Below are positions 46,235-59,210 of a stretch of 64,000 bases of DNA, piece after piece. The stretch is from Tethya wilhelma. Its lineage: Eukaryota > Porifera > Demospongiae > Tethyida > Tethyidae. The notes below the pieces were generated by a model. The model was not told the DNA's origin. It saw only the letters and a program-made list of their open reading frames with translations, and did no database searches. The stretch's first letter is position 1, and every line of letters begins with the position of its first letter. The translations under genes were made by a program, and so were the position numbers. The DNA is taken from positions 146,507 through 210,506 of the forward strand of contig CAXIPT010000025.1 in assembly GCA_964030475.1 (NCBI GenBank), given 5' to 3'.

Positions 46235-46238
<4 letters not shown>

Positions 46239-46320
46239 ACGCTTTCCAAGTGACCCATTGAGGTACGCCAGTGCACTCGCTTTTTTTAATGTGGTATCGC
46301 CCCGTAGAGCCCTAATCCAC

Positions 46321-46710
46321 AACAAAAAAATAATGAACATAAACAAGAAGTGATTGAACATGAGAGTATAAGAAGGAGAGATGAGAAAGATGGAGAGATG
46401 TGGGAGCATACACAACTGAACAATCATAGATAATGATGAAGAAAACAGAATTAATTTGTGATCAAAACGAAGACAGTCTTTAAATGAAGGCACAAGTTGC
46501 ATAAGCTTTGGCGCAATCAACCAGCATGATGCACAACTATACATGAATGCATGACCTCATCATCCAACCTACCTACCAAATTCTATATATCCTGTAGCAA
46601 AAAAGAATGTACTGAGCTGTGGTCAGCCTAGTTATAATAACCTCCGTTTAGAAATTCATTAACCCTCGGCGTGTGAAACATGCCGAAAGGGTTATATAGT
46701 AGTAGTTTTC

Positions 46711-46744
<34 letters not shown>

Positions 46745-47998
46745 TGTGTGTGTGTCTGTGTGTGTTCACTCTTAATCTGAAGAACAGTAACAGTAAGTCT
46801 ACTCTGAAAATTAAGGACATAAGCATGGAGTGCTGATGTTCATCTAAAAAAATGTTTATCAGAAGCTAATAGCTTATAGTTCTTGAGCTATGCCAGGATT
46901 TTCAGTCCGAGCCATCGCTCGGGCGGCCATTTTGGTTATGTGGCCCCACCCACTAGCACTACGTATACGTATATGTATAGCGAGCTAACGAGAGTTGCCT
47001 GATCGTGCGCTAGCTGCACCTCGCTAGAACACTGAAAGTCTGAGATAGCGACACTGACTCTAGTATAAATGCTTAGACGTAACAGAGTATTTCTAGTCCA
47101 AGCGCTTGTGTTTTGCAAACTCTGCAGCAAGATAGCTTGTGATTGTTAGGCTGCTTTTCTAGCAGACCTTCAGCCCTGAGCTGTAAAGCAATAATAATAA
47201 TAATAATAATAATATTTAGCCTCGTCCCCAGGCCCAAAAGAAAGAGCCTGGTACACACTGTTTGCGCATGCGCTCAATCTTCGGAATTCCAAGGAAAATG
47301 TAGTATGGAGCATTCTTTATCACTAATCCCATTCCCAGGCTCGGTTCCCACGACCATAAACCACAAGGAAAATGTACATGAATTCATGTGAATGAAATAA
47401 TTATACCACTCAATTTCAAAGCACTGTTAATCAGGAAATTTTCGTATGGAAATTTTCGCATGAAAAAATTACACGTTAAAAATTATCAGTAGATTAGGGT
47501 ATCCTATGAAATTTTTTAATGACCCGTTTTATAACTTGTGTGTTTCTAACATAATTATGCAGAGCTTGAGCTTGAATTATGTGGCAGAGCTGCAGATGCT
47601 ATATATGTACCACGAATATAAGTATTTGAGATGCACAGTAAACTGTCTGGTAAACATTTATTTATCAGACCTGATCAAGATGGTCCTGAAGTCTTAGTTA
47701 TTAAGACAGATAATTTATACGAATTACAAAATTTACCCAGTATAGTGTTAAGTGTTGTAACTATAATTATTATCCGTCTTCATTATGATCACTGTCATCA
47801 CTAATTTCATCACTGACATCAAAATCATCCCCACAAAACTTGTTGATCTGAATAGCATCTCTTCTTCATCCTTCACACCATTAACCGCATTTACAATCCT
47901 GACTTCAAGAATCCATTAATGATGATCTGTGGGTAGTTATTAAAATAGTCGGACATTTCTACAAGCCATCTAGCTCCTAGCTCCCTCAGTGCAGGTAG
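46321..47998. other. Repeat-rich interval, no gene
   Basis: Contains a (TG)n tract (46714-46742), an (AAT)n tract (47190-47213), a TAGCCTCGTCCCCAGGC fragment of the MULE-like family (47218) and a GGAAATTTTCGTATGG fragment of the CCGTATAGC type (47,434). No coding sequence recognised. Confidence 0.5.
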
Positions 47999-50813
47999 AC
48001 TCAAGCGAATTTACGGTGGCACTGGAGGTCGAACCATGCGCCAATGTCCTATCGCCAATCTTCTGTCCTTTGACCCTGCTAAGTGCCAATCGCCAATATC
48101 CGATCTCCAATATTTTGACCTTTGAACCTGCTAAGTATCGATTGCCAATGTCCGATCCCTGAGGTTTAACCTTTGACCCTGAAGGTAAAATGCTGGATAC
48201 AAGTCTTACAAAGTTAGCAGAGACTCGGAGTGCAATAGCTTTCAAGTTTCAATGCATCTTAGACTTGGGAATTATTAGTTTACAGTTGTTGAGAGGGATC
48301 ATGATGTATAGGCCTTCTCTTTTGTGCCTGGGAATGAGGCTATAGAAAATTTAGCTCAGGGAATGCTAGTCTGACATAGGCAGCCCTTTTCCTGCGTACA
48401 TGTAAGCTAGACTCAGACCTTTAGACATCACTGTTGTTATACTGACACATAAGAAAAACTTTATCTTAATTATGTTGAACATAGCCAGCTACATAACTTA
48501 AAATGGTGTCAACCGGACAGGTTATAAATAACCTGCTATCATTGAGGGCTGACTTTTTTTTTTTGATCTCTTTTTTTAAAATAATGTTTTGCATGATTGT
48601 AGGGATACAAAAAAAGCAGAGAATGCTTGAGTGAATGTATTCAGATGAACAGAAACAAAAAACAAACAACAACAAGAGATGATACAATAACTAGACATAA
48701 TAATTATTAATAATTAATTACAATGGCACAGAGTTAAAAAGAAAGTGCTTAAAAGCTACCGATGAGTTGCAAACTATTAAGTCATTGGGTAGATTGTTCC
48801 ATGCTGAAATTGTTTCAGGGAATTAAGAAGGAATGTCGATATATAAGCTCTTAAAATTAATTGAGGTACAATGAGGATCTACTGTCATAGTGGAAGTGTC
48901 TAAGTAATAGCTAGAGGTGCTTCTGGAAAATCAGTTAGACTGTTAATGATTTTAAATAGATGACACAGAGAGGCAACAACTCACCTATCACAAAGGGAAG
49001 GGAGAGATGCCATAGCTAGTAGATCCTCATAGCTTAAGTCATGATCCCATGATTACAAATTTTTGGACTTTTTCTAGTGCTTCAATTTCACCTTTCTTGT
49101 ACGGATTGCATACAATTGCTGAGTATTCAAGATGTGGCCTTGTAAACGATTCATACAGCTTGAGCAGGGTGGCAGAGCTAAAATAGTGATAGAACCTTCT
49201 GTAGAGTAGTCCAAGCAAGTGCAGGCAGCTACTAATCTCCAGGAAGAAATCTAGAATGTCAACTCCTATATTTTTCCCCTAACCCTTAACGGTCAAGTAC
49301 TTTGTCAAGTGAGTGAGTACAAATATTTAGGTGTCACCTTGACCTCAAACATGGCTTGGAGCACACACATTACAAATGTCCGCAACAAAACAAGAAGGCA
49401 GATTGCATTGAATCGTAGTAACTTCCTTCGGATGCATGAAGAGACACGGTCAATGTTTGACTGTAGAAAGACAAAGTCAGCTGGAGACCTTATAATTCGA
49501 TAAAGAACAATATCGTCAGCAAATAAGTTAATCTTGCTGCATGCTGCCCAAGATCACAGAAGTAACTTCATTAATATAGCAGATAAACAGCAATGGCCCC
49601 AACATTGAACCTTTTGGAACTCCAGATACTATACAGGTAATGAACAAAAACTGCACCCATCAACACCAATATATTGAGTTCTATAGGAAAGATAGCTGTC
49701 AAACCACTTTAGTATATGTGCTTTTCTAGACCATAGTTTTCAAGAGTGAGTGGGACAGTGTCAAAAGCCTTGCAAACATCAAAAAATATATACTTCATGG
49801 CCATCATCCAGTGTCCGTAGGCAGTCAACAACTTTAATCAGTGCCGACATTGTTGAGTGCAATGACATAAAGCCCCATGGGAGCACTGATTTCCAAGTGT
49901 GCTTCAATGGTAGACTTAACATGGTGCTCAAAAATTTTGCTTACAATGGGGAGAATTGAAATAGGCCAAAAACCAGAGGGTATAGATTGGTCACTCCCCT
50001 TGGGGATGGGAGCAACTCTTCCAATTTTCCATTCTGTTGGAAATATGCCAGACTTGAGTGACAGATTGAAAAGATTAGTTAATGGTGAAGCAATAGTAGC
50101 TTTGGGCATCTTAGCTGAGATTCCATCATGGCCTGCAGATTTTGTAGTGACGAGATTGATTAGCAGGTCAAAAATTGAATACTCAGTGCATAACAACTCC
50201 TCTGGGAAGTCATCGGGACTTGTATATACCTGAACCCTTCTTGCCAACTGTCTACTATGGCTATAAAAAGTCTATTCTATGTGACTTCTAATAATATATA
50301 GTTTCCTCCTCCAATCAATCAGAGTACATAGAGATCAAAGTCATCAAATAAGCCATACATGTGGTCACAAGCTTCACTGAAAATCACAAGCCTCCAGGAA
50401 ATATAGTAGTAATCTAACCATGGCAACTAGAGAAAAAATATAATCTCACAGGAAATAATAATTGGAAGTTTGCTTCTCTGGTGGGATCTCAATGATTATG
50501 CATGATATTGTATTATGTAAATGAAAATTAAGTTATCTGTTCCACATCCATGTTCTTGTCTGTTCCATTTTGATGGTAAAGTTTGATAATAAACTCTCTG
50601 ATATTAATTTTTTTCTAGGCTTGTAGATAGCATTTTTGCATTGGGGTCAAAGGTTAAACTTTCGGAGATTGGACATTGGCAATCAGTGCTGTGCAGGTTC
50701 AAAGGTCAAAATACTGGAGATCGGATATTGGCTTGGCACTTAGCTAAGTCAAAGGTCAAAAGATTGGTGATAGGACATTGGCGCGTGGCGTGACTTCCAG
50801 GGCCACCGTACAA
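47999..50813. mobile_element. Pair of about 175-bp inverted repeats enclosing a LINE remnant
   Basis: Arms at about 48011-48187 and 50640-50813 are inverted copies. The left begins TTACGGTGGCACTGGAGGTC; the right, reverse complemented, begins TACGGTGGCCCTGGAAGTCA. Each arm is itself built of near-tandem words (CCAATATCCGATCTCCAAT, TTTGACCTTTGA). Between them lies a reverse-transcriptase remnant on the minus strand, probably a later insertion into the element. Confidence 0.65.
48780..50250 (-). mobile_element. Non-LTR (CR1/jockey-like) reverse transcriptase remnant
   Basis: Minus-strand pieces in RT order: KSAGHDGISAKMPKATIASP and LFNLSLKSGIFPTEWKIGRV, APIPKGSDQ, ILPIVSKIFE; then in other frames DVCKAFDTVPL, GVPKGSMLGPLLFICYINEV, a Y/FADD-region, and the C-terminal part WDHDLSYEDLLAMASLPSL, CHLFKIINSLTDFP. 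Many stops and frameshifts; the endonuclease domain is missing. Typical dead 5'-truncated LINE. Confidence 0.85.
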
Positions 50814-51826
50814 ATTGGCTCAATGTTCACAGACGAGACATCTTTTTCTCTGAGGCTGACTATACCAATCTTCAATACATCGCTCAAGGAAGTCCTTAGA
50901 AAATCACCAACAACAGAGCTGCAAATACTGCTGTGATTACATTATTGTCATTTGCTCCAGCAATATCACTTGTTTTGTGCCTTGCTGTTCCTTCCACCGA
51001 AAATATTGAAGAATAGACATAGTAGCTAGCTCTATTTGCTCTCTTGAATTGGTATGTATGTCAGTCTAGCTGGTGTGACAATTTGACTATATTTATAACA
51101 TTTTAAGTCATAAATTTTCGTTTGTAAGGCTTGCCGCGAACTCCAAAAAATAATAATTTACCAATTTTAGACATTAGGCCAGTGGTCCTCTGTGTAAAAA
51201 TCAGTTTGGAAGCATCCAGATATCCAATGTAACGTCATAAAAGTACAGAGCTAGAAAAATTTACATGAGTCATGGGATGTGCATTACGGATGTGAAGTTC
51301 AATTATACCATGCAAGCCCTGGAAGATTATTATTGCATGTGCATGCTACTGCTACCAGTTCTAGTGCTGTCTATAAATGATATTGTAACTTAATGTACAG
51401 GAAATCTCCTGAGGAGAGTTAATTATTCTACAATCGAACATTGGCGGAGAATTGGTAAGGCAATAAAAGTTCCTGCAAAATAGGCAATATAATATTCATG
51501 CAAGCATATTGAATTAACGTCAATATGCCTGTATGAATATTATATTGCCCAAAAACATAAGGTGCCAATACAAAATGTATGCTCAAAATCGAAGTTAAAT
51601 TTTCAGATAGTGAGAGAGAGTTGCTCTTAGACTACTCAAAAGCTGAATAAACTTGACACAGTTTAACCCTGAAAGACTTCTACGGACCTCTGAACATATT
51701 AAAAATTTGATTAGATTGTGAAATGTGTGCACATAGTACCCTGGATTTTTTTTGGATTGTAAATGGACCACTGGCTTATAATGACTGATTTACAGTATAA
51801 CTAATTTTCACGGATTAATTTGCATG
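50814..51826. other. No gene recognised
   Basis: AT-rich intergenic sequence. A near-palindromic block around 51,470-51,560 carries TAATATTCATGCAAGCATAT in inverted relation. No coding signal. Confidence 0.35.
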
Positions 51827-52022
51827 CAGAGCTCGAAATTTTTGAGGAGTATAATTATATATATAAATTTCACTGTGTTGGTGGATTGCCAGCAATCCGT
51901 GAAATTTTTACCTATAAAATTTGACAATATATACAGTGTATGGGGAGGGGCTGCTTGATCCTCAAAAATATAACTGCAAAAAAGTTTGCAATCTCTTTTC
52001 CACAAAAATATTCTAGAAGGTA
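51827..52022. mobile_element. Degenerate CCGTATAGC-type MITE
   Basis: Recognisable by order of blocks (GAGGAGTATAA, GGTGGATTGCC, GGGGCTGCTTGATCCTCAAAA, AAAAAAGTTTGCAATC) matching 39489-39694 and 61806-62011, but both ends have decayed. Confidence 0.6.
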
Positions 52023-52184
52023 CTATAAGTAAGTTTTTGTTGAAACAATAACCTTTACCCGTGAAAGTTTAGTACCATGAAAATTAAGTGGTATACGTGC
52101 ACAGCCTACAGTACATAGAAAGAGTTTGCATACTGTATACAGATTTTTCTAGCCTGAAGATGACAAACAGAAGCTTAGTGACTA

Positions 52185-54318
52185 TATACCTCATCCAATT
52201 TAGTAGATTTCGAAGTTCCTGCCTCGATTATCCACCAGCTTGCCCTAGATTCAGAGATCGATCAATCACTTGTTGTCAAAGTGAGTGAGCACTTGTGGTT
52301 CTCCATAAAGAGCTACTTCACCATGGAGGACTTGTATGCAGTGGAGAAAAGTATAGCTAAAATCATCAGTGTTGATAGCAGTTTTATCCTCCTCTGTGAC
52401 ATAAAAGGAAGGCTGTGTGGAGCTAACGTTGTCTGTCTTGTCCGAGACCCGAGTACTTCCTCTCGCAGTTTAATTCACAGCTGGTAGAGCTCGTGGAGAT
52501 TGGAATAAATGTCATCGTCAATGATCTAATATCTCAGCAGCTCCATCCCAGCATTCAGTATCCATCTTGTTCACACATTGACAACATCATACCAGAGGGT
52601 TCGTGTGGAGCCACTTGTTTGGATAGTCATGTACATCATTCCATATCATCTAACAAGACTACTGCATCTTTAGCTACAGTGTCAACTAATTTAAAGCTTC
52701 CCATTCCACATTAAAATACCTTGAGTCCACTCGTGGAGCAGTCAACCAAAACACTTGATAGTTACACCCAGCTGGACAATCATCGTAGACTGTCACACAT
52801 GACACCCCAACTAAGAGACATTGGCAACGATGGTACAATGGAGCCAGAACAAGTTTCCAAGAAGATGTACTCAAATATATAGTTCTTCACAAAATTGTGA
52901 AAGTCTGCTCAGCAATTATAATCATCGGCATAGAGTGGCAATCCAGAAATGTCCTTGGGATTTGCAGCACGAAGAGTTCCTTAGGATCATATAGACGTGA
53001 ATCTGCCTAGGAAAATATCTTTTCATCGACATTTTCACCTAAAAGATATACTTCTGTTACCAGTAGTGGACATGCAGTTCCAGTCACATGTACTATATCT
53101 CCTAACATGAAATCAAATAGTGGCAGACAATTTGTGGCTGGAAGCCGAAGACACTCTAACGATCCACAGTTCTTTAAAATATGCCATGGAGCCCATTAAC
53201 CTCGTCATAAACATGTGTCTCTCTGCAACCATGTTGCTTGTAGTATTACTATTAACCTGGACTCTACTGACTGTGTGGAACCCCTTCGTCTCTATCCTAA
53301 TGATCATGTGGAAAGCAGTGGAGCTTATTGCAACTTTGCTACTTAATTGTTATACTGGGTGCACTGCTGACTGTTATCTATTGGATATCCTATGTAATAA
53401 TTTATATGCTCTTCATTATAGGAGTGTGTGTTTATTACATTCTTGTGACCATTGGCAACTGTTTAAGATCTGCAATCATTACTATTGTACAGTGGACTGT
53501 CAAATGTATACTGTCCTGTACATCACTCCTCCTCGGCTGGAACACTCGTAATAAGCTCACTGCAAAATCACAACCACAGCAGACCTTTCGATCAACACCA
53601 CAGGGAAAACGCTTGTACAAAGCCAGTTCAAAATCATGAATGATACACTCACACAAGTCCCATCATTCAAAACGTAGGACCATTCCATCAGCAAACAAGT
53701 TTCGAATAACACAGTTTTAATTTTGGTACTGACAATGAAAGTATAGCTGTTGTCATAGTACTAACATTGCTACTGCTTATCAAGTATCACAAACAACTGA
53801 TTAATGTGCTCTGTCAGATTACATCACATCACAGCACTACACCATGCATATTCCCATTAAATACAAGCTACTGAGCAGCAACCAAGAAGGCATAAAATCA
53901 ATGAAACAAGAAGACTTAGACAGAGAAGTGGTCAGCCCAACAGAGCTATGACAGCTGGATTGCTACACCACCTTTCACAACCGGAAGGTACCCAGTTAGA
54001 AGATCAACAGTAGCAGGCAAAAGAGGAAGATCTACAGCTGAAATGGAAAGAGTTGAAACCAACACATTGGATGGTGAAACCATGAACATGTTAATACAAA
54101 AGATAGAGAGAGGTGAGCAACTAAGGAGAAAACTGTCTAAAGAACTCTCTGAAGAAACAGACAAGAGAATCTGTGTCATTTGTTTTGATGCCAAAAGAGA
54201 GTTTGTATTGAAACCGTGCAATCACTTCTATCTATGTGGCAAATGTAAACAATCTCTTCGAAAGTGCCCAGTATGCAACCGTAGGATTCAACACTCAGAA
54301 AAAATATTCATTTCATGA
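52185..54318 (+). pseudogene. Multi-pass membrane RING-finger protein, broken
   Basis: Plus-strand pieces in three frames. From about 52190: NLVDFEVPASIIHQLALDSE and MEDLYAVEKSIAKIISVDSS, then after a frameshift EYFLSQFNSQLVELVEIGIN. From 53120: a hydrophobic block with four or more transmembrane-like segments (CLSATMLLVVLLLTWTLLTV, VFIIGVCVYYILVTIG-type sequence, CILSCTSLLLGW). From 54043: a helical stretch and a C-terminal C3HC4 RING (ICVICFDAKREFVLKPCNHF, YLCGKCK, CPVCNRR) ending SEKIFIS and a stop. The RING is intact with all eight ligands, resembling RINGs of the inhibitor-of-apoptosis/CGRF1 class. Stops and at least three frameshifts interrupt the rest, although some may be unrecognised introns. 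The architecture (soluble N-terminal domain, TM cluster, C-terminal RING) is not one I can name. Confidence 0.55.
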
Positions 54319-56359
54319 ACACTTCATTAATTTCATGTATACACACATGACTCCATTCTATATAATTCTCTCATTTCCCTACCACTTAGCTCCATTTAGT
54401 CCATTAGCATAACGTACAGATTATGCTTACGGCATAATGACATCGTTAATTCAGGTGCACAATGAGATAATATAGACAGCTTAAGGTGAAAGAAATTTGC
54501 ATCGGCAGTGTTTTTTTTGCAAAATGGACTAGTAACAGTCGTTACGCACGCAGGTAATTTTATTTGCAGACAGGAAGTTTGTGGTTTGCTGGAAAACGCC
54601 ATAAAAGTCAGCTATCTTTGTCCTTCTGTATCTTGGGCTGTGAATGGTCTATGAACTTGAAATAAAACTCATTTAGTAGAGCAGGATATATACTAACCAT
54701 TAGTTGTTGTTCCATTTTCAGAGGTGGTAAATAAAATTTGATGTAGGCCGTTTTATGCGCATTGTTTATTTGTGGTTGCAAGAAGTACCTTTATATTTTA
54801 CTCCCACACTTCATACCTGACCAATATTTTAGCTTCAAACTCTAGATACTCTTAGTTTAAGGATAGATCTTGTTGCAAATGAACTCTGCAATGTTTTGCA
54901 TGTATTGTTTTGATCCTATGTGAACTTGAAATTCAACAATTTTTGAGCATCAATTGCAGCATGCACAGTACAAATAGTAGCTTTCTCACCATGAATCTTA
55001 TACAAATATCTTTCAGGTACATTTTTAGTTAGAAAGAGCACCTGAAAAGCATATAAATTATAGTATACAGCAACTTTACTGTGAATAATTTCAGTACAAC
55101 AGGCTAAAACAGTGGAAACATTCAATGATCGATGAGCCAGCCATCCTTGGCATTGTTGGGTGCTGCTGCCTTCTGCATGGTACCTATAGAAAATTCTTGA
55201 TGCAGCAGAGCACGTAGACTGCTGTCCTTACAGTTATTTGAACTTTCAGTTCACTCTATAATAATGCAATAGTAATAATTACAGGTGCATGAAAGTGGCA
55301 GTCTTATATTCATTTTACATACATGTTAGTATACATTGCGATTTATTCTAGAGAGGGCAATGCCAAAACAAGAATTAATAAGGTGGTTTAGAGGCAGGGT
55401 TGGCACACAACCCTTACAAATTCAGCACTTTGACATTATAAATTATCGGGTTACCATATATAGTCTTGTATGTGTGCTTACTTCGACATATGTAAGATGA
55501 TGGAAGCCTCAACATTAACTAAGATGGGACGCAGAAGAATTGACTGTTCAAAATGGGTACTGTTAAAGTAATGTGACTGCAATTCTGAGTGGACGTCGAC
55601 GTAAACGAACAAATCCGTGTGGGTTCAAGAAGAATGGTGAAGTTTGTGGCCCTGAATCAGGAGCTGGATACACTTAGTCTAACTGCCAAAGCACTGACCA
55701 TATAGTGACTGAGACAGCAATCATTCGTTCATCAGCAATCATTCGTTGAGAGAGATCAGTGTTGATATGGAGACTGTATTTGGTCATCGTCACAGGACAG
55801 TGGCAAAGATGACTCTAAAGGGAGTGGGATTTATTGAACACTAACTATACTTCTGCTTTTATAGCCATAGATACCATTAGTTCATGTAAATCAAACAGTA
55901 CACACTCATAATGTATTAGGGAAAATGGCAATATTCATGCACTCCAACAGTATGCTAAGCATGCTGTGAAACATTTCTGATGGCATTAAAAGTACAGTTC
56001 AACCTTTCAACTAACCTTTGCAGGCATTGGCAATTAAAAAAAGAGGTCAGGTATGGAGTGTGGGAGCAGTCTGTAGCACGCATTCTGTCACATCTGAGAA
56101 AACCAGGCAAAAGAAGAGGCCTATTTCAACGCTTTCTTGCATCCATTCTGAGAAATTTTAGAGTCAGCAGGATCAGAGGAAGCTCCTTAGTTGATTGTTC
56201 TTGGTTTGGAGAGCGTAGATTAAGTAGTTCGTGAACTATAACTTGTCAAAAACAGGACTCACAAAGAGCGTCGTTAATGAGCTCAATAACAAATGACGTA
56301 ATGCCTTTGGCTGTTGCAAATAAAATTGAGTCAAACCATAGGACTTCCTGTCCGCGCGC
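54319..56359. other. Intergenic, no gene recognised
   Basis: AT-rich with short frames. Near 54,505-54,535 GTTTTTTTTGCAAAATGGAC matches 58,652-58,684, linking this flank to the duplicated block downstream. Confidence 0.4.
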
Positions 56360-57330
56360 GTAATGACTGGTAAAAGTTGGCATTACCTATTTATCATTTC
56401 TACATTCATTTACTGCAGGACACTTATCAAGAGGTTAATGTTGGTCACAAAAATTCTGCCTCAGCTGATTATTGATGCAGGGAAAAAAAAAAGATTCACG
56501 TTGAAATATTTGCAATACGACATTATTGAAGGGGTTAACCGTCGCATGTGATTGGAGCCAATATCATAAATTACTTAAAAAGTAGAATAAAATTTAAACG
56601 TAGATCTGCAACATTTAACTAGTAGTTTCTTCTTGCACAAATATAAGTGCACTTGCACTCATTGTTGAGGCAGAATTTTGTTCTAAAAGCCTCAGCTTCT
56701 CGCTCTTCAGTACCGTGTCACATGGTTGCTTGCTCGAGCATGGGCATTGCGTGCTAAGCGCAAGTGTCGTGCAAGGTGGGTGGGAGAAACTTTGTTCTAA
56801 AAAGCCTCAACTTCGCTCTTCAGTACTCACATGGTTGCTTGCTCGAGCATGGGCATTGCGTGCTAAGCGCAAGTGTCGTGCAAGGTGGGTGGGAGAAACT
56901 CTGATAAGATATACTACTGAGCCTGCTGGGACTTGTGCACGTGACTGTCAACATTGCGCGTGACTCTGTCAACGATTGCTGTGGTTCTTTGTAAAAATGA
57001 AATTATCAATGAAATATTTCTAACTTTTTTATTTGAAGATGGAGTCAAAATCTCCGACAGAAGTACAAGTCACACCTTAGAGCTTTTTTTTTTCAGCATT
57101 GCTCAGTCTATAAATGACAGTCAGGGTGGACGGGATGATGGGGTGATGGTAGGTGGGGAGCAGCAGCCAAGCTTTTCTAGGGTACTGGTTGGTAGTGGGG
57201 ATGGGGGGAAGAACACATGCCTACTGGGGAGCCTTATGGAGAGTACCAGCAGTATGTTGGAAGAACAGCCAGAGATATAGTATGTGGAGAGGAGCCCAGC
57301 CAGGGTGGGGACATGCATGTTGGGAAGTCT
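56360..57330. repeat. Duplicated non-coding block, copy 1
   Basis: Ordered matches to 58,670-59,210: TGGTAAAAGTTGGCATTACC, AGAGGTTAATGTTGGTCACA, GTGATTGGAGCCAATATCAT, TAGTAGTTTCTTCTTG, GGACTTGTGCAC, ATGACAGTCAGGGTGGA. Within it about 100 bp (CATGGTTGCTTGCTCGAGCA ... GGTGGGTGGGAGAAACT) is tandemly doubled at 56,715-56,790 and 56,826-56,895. No ORF is conserved between copies. Confidence 0.7.
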
Positions 57331-58669
57331 AATGATTTAAAACTGAACTTCAGATCACGACTGAATTCTTTGGGTAAGTTGACATATTATATATAAAAAA
57401 AGCACAAAATTAATGCAACTCTAACCAGAGAAGATGCTGTGCTATGCTGTTCTCACCATGCCACCTGCATGCTCTCTTTCTCGATCTCTCTGTTATTGTT
57501 TCACTGTGATTGTTTCTTACTGCTCTCCTCCTACTTCTGCTCCTATCTGCTTCAGCGTGCTGCATGTTCTTTCCTTCCTTAGCTAATTTTCTTCTCCATG
57601 CGTGTGAAGTGCATCTACCTTAAAATTCTGGGAGACACTTGATGGCAAATTAGTTCATGTTCAAGAGAATGTCTGTTTGCTTTCAAATCTCGCTTGTTAG
57701 GCAGTAAGTTCTCGTATTGATAGCGTACAATTCTCTAAATTTAGATGAAAAATGACACAATTTGTATGGGAATAGTTTAGTATGTGTGTGTGTAATAGTT
57801 TACTGAAGGTTTTTTGTTCTACAGTGGAGAGAGAGATGAGAATTGTCTCCAGATCATCCAGGGCCAACGTGATACTCTGCTCTCCGTAGCTTGCTCTCCA
57901 CATGACTGGCAAAGGAGACTTTTACTGGTTTATAGCAGTGATCTGATCAGAGCTAAAGCATGCAGGGAGTCAGCATGAGCAATCAACAGTATCTGTTCAA
58001 GTACATGTACACATAATAATAAAGGCTCTAGCAATGTATGCAAATCTTATCTATCTATGCATGTATCACAAACGTACACATGTGCTGTGTTTGATGAATT
58101 CACATTGTTGCAGAGATGCTATACACACACACATCCGCACAGACAGCTGATATCATCGTAAATGACCAGCAAGACGTCATCATTGACAAACGATTATGAG
58201 AAAGGGTAGGCTGTTTTCACTTACCAAACAAAAGCAGTGTCTGCCATGATTATTATTGTCTCAGTGTTTTGGTGTCCTTAAGGCTGTAGTATCTCTGATT
58301 TGATGAGTGCATCTCAAGCAGCTGGAGTGAAAACACCCAAGTACAATCCGGAGGAGAGACAATATACAACAGGTGATGGCAAGAACTGTATGAAAGCTTC
58401 TTTACCGACCTTCGCAGGTATGAAACAGGTCTATATCAATTATTGGCTTATGCAACAACTCCTGTATTATGTGTGCTAATGAAAGTTGTATTATTATCAG
58501 GCTTACTCACCTGCAAGTGAGAGTGTCTCATGTTGTGCACTTGTAAACACACACACTCTCTCAGTATGGTAATCCAAGTGGCTTTTTCATGAGTCTGTAG
58601 CCACTATCACATTGTTTCTCAAATTAAATTAAGAAATTTACATGGGCGGTGTTTTTTTTGTTGTTTTTT
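57331..58669. other. Interval between the duplicated blocks; one weak exon candidate
   Basis: On the plus strand 58,290-58,420 is open (ASQAAGVKTPKYNPEERQ, then TTGDGKNCMKASLPTFA) and ends in a donor-like GTATGA. I do not recognise it. Elsewhere there is nothing convincing. Confidence 0.3.
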
Positions 58670-59210
58670 TTTTGCAAAATGGACTAGTAAAAGTTGGCAC
58701 TACCTATTTATATTCATTTCTTGCAGGACACTTGACCAGAGGTTAATGTTGATCACAAAAATTCTGCAGCTGCATATTTTGCAATGTTTTGCAGGACAAA
58801 AAAAGATTCACGTCAAAATATTTGTATAATACGACATTAAGGAAGGGGTAAACCGTCACATGTGATTGGAGCCAATATCATGAATTACAAAAATTTCATG
58901 TAGATCTGCAACATTTAACCAGTAGTTTTTTCTTGTCATGCAAGGTGGGTGGGTGAAGCTCTGATCAGAGTGCTTTGCATATTGGGTGGGACTTGTGCAC
59001 ATGACAGTCAACACTTTAAACAAAGTTCAGTGTTTCTTCTCTGCATTTGTATAAATGGAAAGTGTAAAAGTCAAGAATCTACGTCGCAAATATATATCAA
59101 GGTATCAAGAGTTTTTTTCTCAGGATCGTGAGAAGAGGTCATGGTAGCAGTGAGTCTGGGGAGTCTATAATGACAGTCAGGGTGGATGGGGTGATAGAGT
59201 ACGTATTAAG
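58670..59210. repeat. Duplicated non-coding block, copy 2
   Basis: Shorter copy of 56,360-57,330 with the same order of matching words, lacking the internal 100-bp doubling. The distance between copies is about 2.3 kb. Confidence 0.7.

Noticed and set aside
48001..48187. Short CRISPR-like or regulatory direct repeats
   Set aside because: The repeated words are subterminal repeats of a transposon, since an inverted copy of the entire arm lies at 50.64-50.81 kb.
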